Shown here: piece after piece, positions 5,071 through 7,316 of the stretch
Layout of the letters: every line of letters begins with the position of its first letter
How positions within the stretch are numbered: the stretch's first letter is position 1
NCBI GenBank assembly: GCA_035513175.1
Contig: DATKCN010000255.1
Location: forward strand, 1-7,316
Direction of reading: 5' to 3'
DNA from: DATKCN01 sp035513175
Lineage (GTDB): Bacteria; Chloroflexota; Chloroflexia; Thermomicrobiales; CFX8
DNA length: 7,316 nucleotides
Translations under genes and position numbers: made by a program
The notes under the pieces: model-generated
Seen by the model: the letters and a program-made list of their open reading frames with translations, nothing else
Told to the model about the DNA's origin: nothing
Databases searched by the model: none

Positions 5071-7197
5071 ACTGGGCTGATGATCCGCGCTCTGGATAGG
5101 AGCCGGGGTATCCGTAAGGCCCTCCAACGCGGCGGCTATGGCTTCCGACTGCGACAGCGAGCGGCCCTCGGTCCACGCCTGCTCCCACTCCGCCTCGCTG
5201 AGCTGTTCCCGGGCTAACTGGATGGCGCGTTCGTAATTGCGGTCCGTCACCGCTGAGGTGGACATACCGATGCTCTCTCGCAGTCGATCCGACACGCCGA
5301 TCAACCGGGCGGCATGAGCGTACGCGCCATCAGTGGCGGCGAGGGCGGCACAGCCTTCGAGAATCTGGGCAATGTAGCGCGGGTCCTGAAGCTCCTGCTG
5401 GATTTCCAGGCAGCGCCGGAACGCCTCGCGAGCGCCGGACGTGTCACCGCGCTGGATTGCCAGCCCTCCGAGCACGTCGAAGATCGCACAGACGGCCCAG
5501 ACTTCGCCCCGGCGCTCTGAATGCTCGAGCGCTTCCGCCAGTGCTTCGGCCGCGCGATCGAGCTGTCCGATCTGGATCAGGACGTTGGCCAGGTTTGAGA
5601 GCGCGATCGGCAGTGTTACAACACCGTGCTGGCGCAACCCCGGCAGCGCCTGCTCGTACAGCGTTACAGCCCGTTCCGGCTCACTCGCCCATGCAGCGTT
5701 GCGTCCCAGCAGGAACAGGCAGGTCGCCTCCCCCGCGCCGTCGCCCACGTCCCGATACAACGCCAGCGCGGCCTCGATGTCGGATTGCGCGGACTCGAAG
5801 TCGCCGTAGGTGGTGGCGTGCATGCCCATCTCAGCGACGGCTCCGGCGCGCAGGTCAGCGGCGACATCAGGAGCATTCGCGAGGGTCTGCGCGATGCGCC
5901 GGCGCGCCTCCCGAAAGGCGCCGCGCGAGAACCAGTAGCCGGATACCGCCCGCGCCAGCCGTAACGACTGCTCTGGGTCGTGCTCCAGCGACCAGTCCAG
6001 CGCCACCCGCAGGTTCTCAACTTCTGCGTCTCCACGCCGCAGGGCTCCCGAGGTTGTGGGTCCCTGCCAGGTCAGGTCAGGGCCGGTGAAGACCGTCAGC
6101 AGATAGGCCAGGTAGCGTCGATGGGCCTCGTCTACCTCGCCTGCCGCCTCAAGCTGTTCGAGCCCGAACTCGCGGATCGTTTCGAGCATCGTAAAGCGCG
6201 CAGTTCCTTCAACCCCCTCGCGCCGCTGGATCAGACTATGTTCCAGGAGCGTCACGAGGCTGCTAAGGGCATCCGGTGGTGCACCAGCCTCCCCGGCGAC
6301 GAGGGCTTCGGCGGCGTCCAGCGTCCAGCCGCTCTTGAGGATGCTCAAGCGGCGCAGCAGCAACTGGTCCTCGGGCTGCAACAGGTCATAGCTCCAGGCG
6401 ATCGTCGCGCGCAGCGTCTGCTGCCGCTCCGGCACGTCGCGCGGTCCGCCGACCAGCAGCGGCAGGCGCCGGTCCAGCCGTGTGGCCAGCTCCTGTGGAC
6501 CAAAGACTGCGACACGGGCGGCGGCCAGCTCGATCGCCAGCGGCAGGCCATCCAGCCGGACGCAGATGTCCGCGACGGTTGCGGCGTTGTTCGCGTTCAG
6601 CGTGAACGACGACTGCGCCGCCTGCGCACGCATGGTGAACAGACGCACTGCCTCAACCCGAGCCAGCTCGTCGACAGGTGGGAGATTGGACGCATCCGGG
6701 ACCGCCAGCGGGGGCACTGCCACCACACGCTCGCCGTACAGATGCAATGGCACGCGGCTGGTAACGAGCAGCGACACGCCGGAGCACGCGCCGAGCAGGT
6801 CGCTGAGGAGCGGCGCGGCGGAGACGATCTGCTCGAAGTTGTCGAGCACGAGCAGCAGACTCCGGTCGCCCAACGCGGCCACCAGGCTGGCCAGCAGAGG
6901 CTGACCGGCTGCTTCACGCACGCCCAGCGCCTGTGCGATGGCGGGGATGACCAGCTCAGAGTCGCGCACTGGCGCCAGCGAGACGAAGACCACGCCATCA
7001 CGAAAGCTTCCGGCCAGCTCGCTGGAGACCTGAATCGCCAGCCGTGTCTTGCCGGTTCCACCGGGACCGGTCAGCGTCACAAGCCGAGCGTGCTCGTCGC
7101 GCAGCACGTCCGTAACGGCGGCAACCTCGCGCTCGCGGCCGATCAGCGGGGTCAGCGGCGTTGGCAGGCCCGGCGAGCGTGAAGCGGCAGCAGTCAC
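4882..7197 (-). CDS. AfsR-type STAND ATPase regulator with C-terminal LuxR HTH
   Basis: This 771-residue protein is a probable cytoplasmic transcription regulator of the NB-ARC/STAND class. Domains in order: TPLTPLIGRERE (~13-24); NB-ARC ATPase with Walker A GPGGTGKT (44-51); Walker B LLLVLDNFEQ (~114-123); the SLLVTSR strand (~142-148); the GLPLA motif (~217-221); and a winged-helix part with RQQTLRATIAWSYDLL (~258-273). TPR-like helical repeats (~400-640) precede a segment typical of this family, AARLIGVSDRLRESIG to EQAWTEGRSLS. The last 62 residues are a LuxR HTH. AfsR carries similar ATPase and TPR parts but an N-terminal SARP domain, absent here. The GTG at 7197 is the first usable start and lies at the expected distance before the P-loop; its ribosome binding site is weak (GAGAAGAG). 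Ligand unknown. The next gene downstream is the 987-residue regulator, 120 bp away. Confidence 0.93.
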   Translation of the reverse strand: MTAAASRSPGLPTPLTPLIGREREVAAVTDVLRDEHARLVTLTGPGGTGKTRLAIQVSSELAGSFRDGVVFVSLAPVRDSELVIPAIAQALGVREAAGQPLLASLVAALGDRSLLLVLDNFEQIVSAAPLLSDLLGACSGVSLLVTSRVPLHLYGERVVAVPPLAVPDASNLPPVDELARVEAVRLFTMRAQAAQSSFTLNANNAATVADICVRLDGLPLAIELAAARVAVFGPQELATRLDRRLPLLVGGPRDVPERQQTLRATIAWSYDLLQPEDQLLLRRLSILKSGWTLDAAEALVAGEAGAPPDALSSLVTLLEHSLIQRREGVEGTARFTMLETIREFGLEQLEAAGEVDEAHRRYLAYLLTVFTGPDLTWQGPTTSGALRRGDAEVENLRVALDWSLEHDPEQSLRLARAVSGYWFSRGAFREARRRIAQTLANAPDVAADLRAGAVAEMGMHATTYGDFESAQSDIEAALALYRDVGDGAGEATCLFLLGRNAAWASEPERAVTLYEQALPGLRQHGVVTLPIALSNLANVLIQIGQLDRAAEALAEALEHSERRGEVWAVCAIFDVLGGLAIQRGDTSGAREAFRRCLEIQQELQDPRYIAQILEGCAALAATDGAYAHAARLIGVSDRLRESIGMSTSAVTDRNYERAIQLAREQLSEAEWEQAWTEGRSLSQSEAIAAALEGLTDTPAPIQSADHQPSGLSPREIEVLRLLVEGRTDREIGAELFISHHTVARHVSSILGKLGVESRTAAATWAVRHDLS

Positions 7198-7242
7198 GGC
7201 GCTCTTCTCATCATCTTCAGGCGGTCGGGAACGTCCTTACTG

Positions 7243-7248
7243 ATTATA
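7243..7248 (-). promoter_or_regulatory. Consensus -10 hexamer for the 771-residue regulator
   Basis: TATAAT on the minus strand lies in an AT-rich island (7241-7260) of otherwise GC-rich DNA. A start about seven bases downstream would give a leader near 38 nucleotides. No good -35 hexamer is found at 16-18 bp; that position holds the palindrome at 7267-7282, which points to an activator-dependent promoter. Confidence 0.5.
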
Positions 7249-7266
7249 GTTACATAAATGGCGGTC

Positions 7267-7282
7267 AGATCGCCGGTGATCT
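7267..7282. promoter_or_regulatory. 16-bp near-perfect palindrome, likely operator
   Basis: AGATCGCCGGTGATCT pairs with itself at seven of eight positions. Its centre is about 38 bp upstream of the start site predicted from the TATAAT at 7248-7243, close to where class II activators and many LuxR-type proteins bind and replace a -35 box. Autoregulation by one of the LuxR-type proteins here is possible but not shown. Confidence 0.45.
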
Positions 7283-7296
7283 ACGGACACGAAGCG

Positions 7297-7314
7297 GTCA
7301 CGTGTGGCCGTGAC
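7297..7314. promoter_or_regulatory. Inverted repeat GTCACG-N6-CGTGAC
   Basis: Two perfect 6-bp arms flank TGTGGC near the right edge, about 70 bp upstream of the predicted transcription start of the 771-residue gene. It may be a second operator, or belong to a gene or terminator beyond the window. The arm GTCACG also appears in the dyad at 941-963 on the minus strand. Confidence 0.35.
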
Positions 7315-7316
7315 GC

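Noticed and set aside
5980..7182. 400-codon open frame on the plus strand opposite the 771-residue regulator
   Set aside because: It mirrors a gene with clear Walker A, Walker B, GLPLA and HTH motifs on the other strand. The plus-strand translation is Gln/Arg-rich without domains. This is a usual antisense by-product of high GC.
1..7316. CRISPR array, tRNA, rRNA, insertion sequence or attachment site
   Set aside because: I found no regularly spaced repeats, cloverleaf-like segment, transposase-like protein or terminal inverted repeats. The 189-bp repeat is coding sequence for an HTH domain.

Overview
The window is GC-rich and carries its genes on the minus strand, so the text below reads from high to low coordinates. 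It is dominated by three regulators ending in LuxR/GerE-type helix-turn-helix (HTH) domains. Two are very large STAND ATPase regulators (771 and 987 residues). The third is a small stand-alone regulator of about 172 residues. The rest is one short membrane-anchored protein of unknown function, the first codons of another gene running off the left edge, and intergenic DNA with several dyads and repeats. ATPase-LuxR giants in tandem, GTG starts and high GC suggest a Chloroflexota bacterium of the Thermomicrobia type, or less likely an actinobacterium. This is inferred from gene style only; there is no marker gene.

Layout: at 7198-7316 there is a control region with a consensus -10 hexamer, a near-perfect 16-bp palindrome where a -35 box would lie, and a second dyad further upstream. 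It precedes the 771-residue regulator (7197-4882). After a 120-bp gap with a 7-bp direct repeat and a small hairpin over the ribosome binding site comes the 987-residue regulator (4761-1798). A 347-bp gap follows, with a conserved element just after the regulator stop and a possible 21-codon ORF. Then come the 120-residue single-pass membrane protein (1450-1088), a 279-bp gap with a stem-loop, the small LuxR-type regulator (808-290), a second copy of the conserved element, a 14-bp palindrome, and a new gene starting at 23.

Two observations stand out. First, the two giant regulators have different ATPase and sensor architectures but share an HTH domain about 96% identical in DNA over 189 bp. 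The match begins at the first residue of the domain and ends at the stop codon, so both proteins probably read the same operator in response to different inputs. Second, a ~56-bp intergenic element with two internal copies of AACYACCCA lies directly after the stop codons of two of the three regulators, and so upstream of the membrane-protein gene and of the gene entering at the left edge. It could be a shared operator or promoter module. No enzyme, transporter, mobile element, RNA gene or CRISPR array is recognisable. The window is a regulator cluster whose targets lie mostly outside it or are the two small downstream genes.
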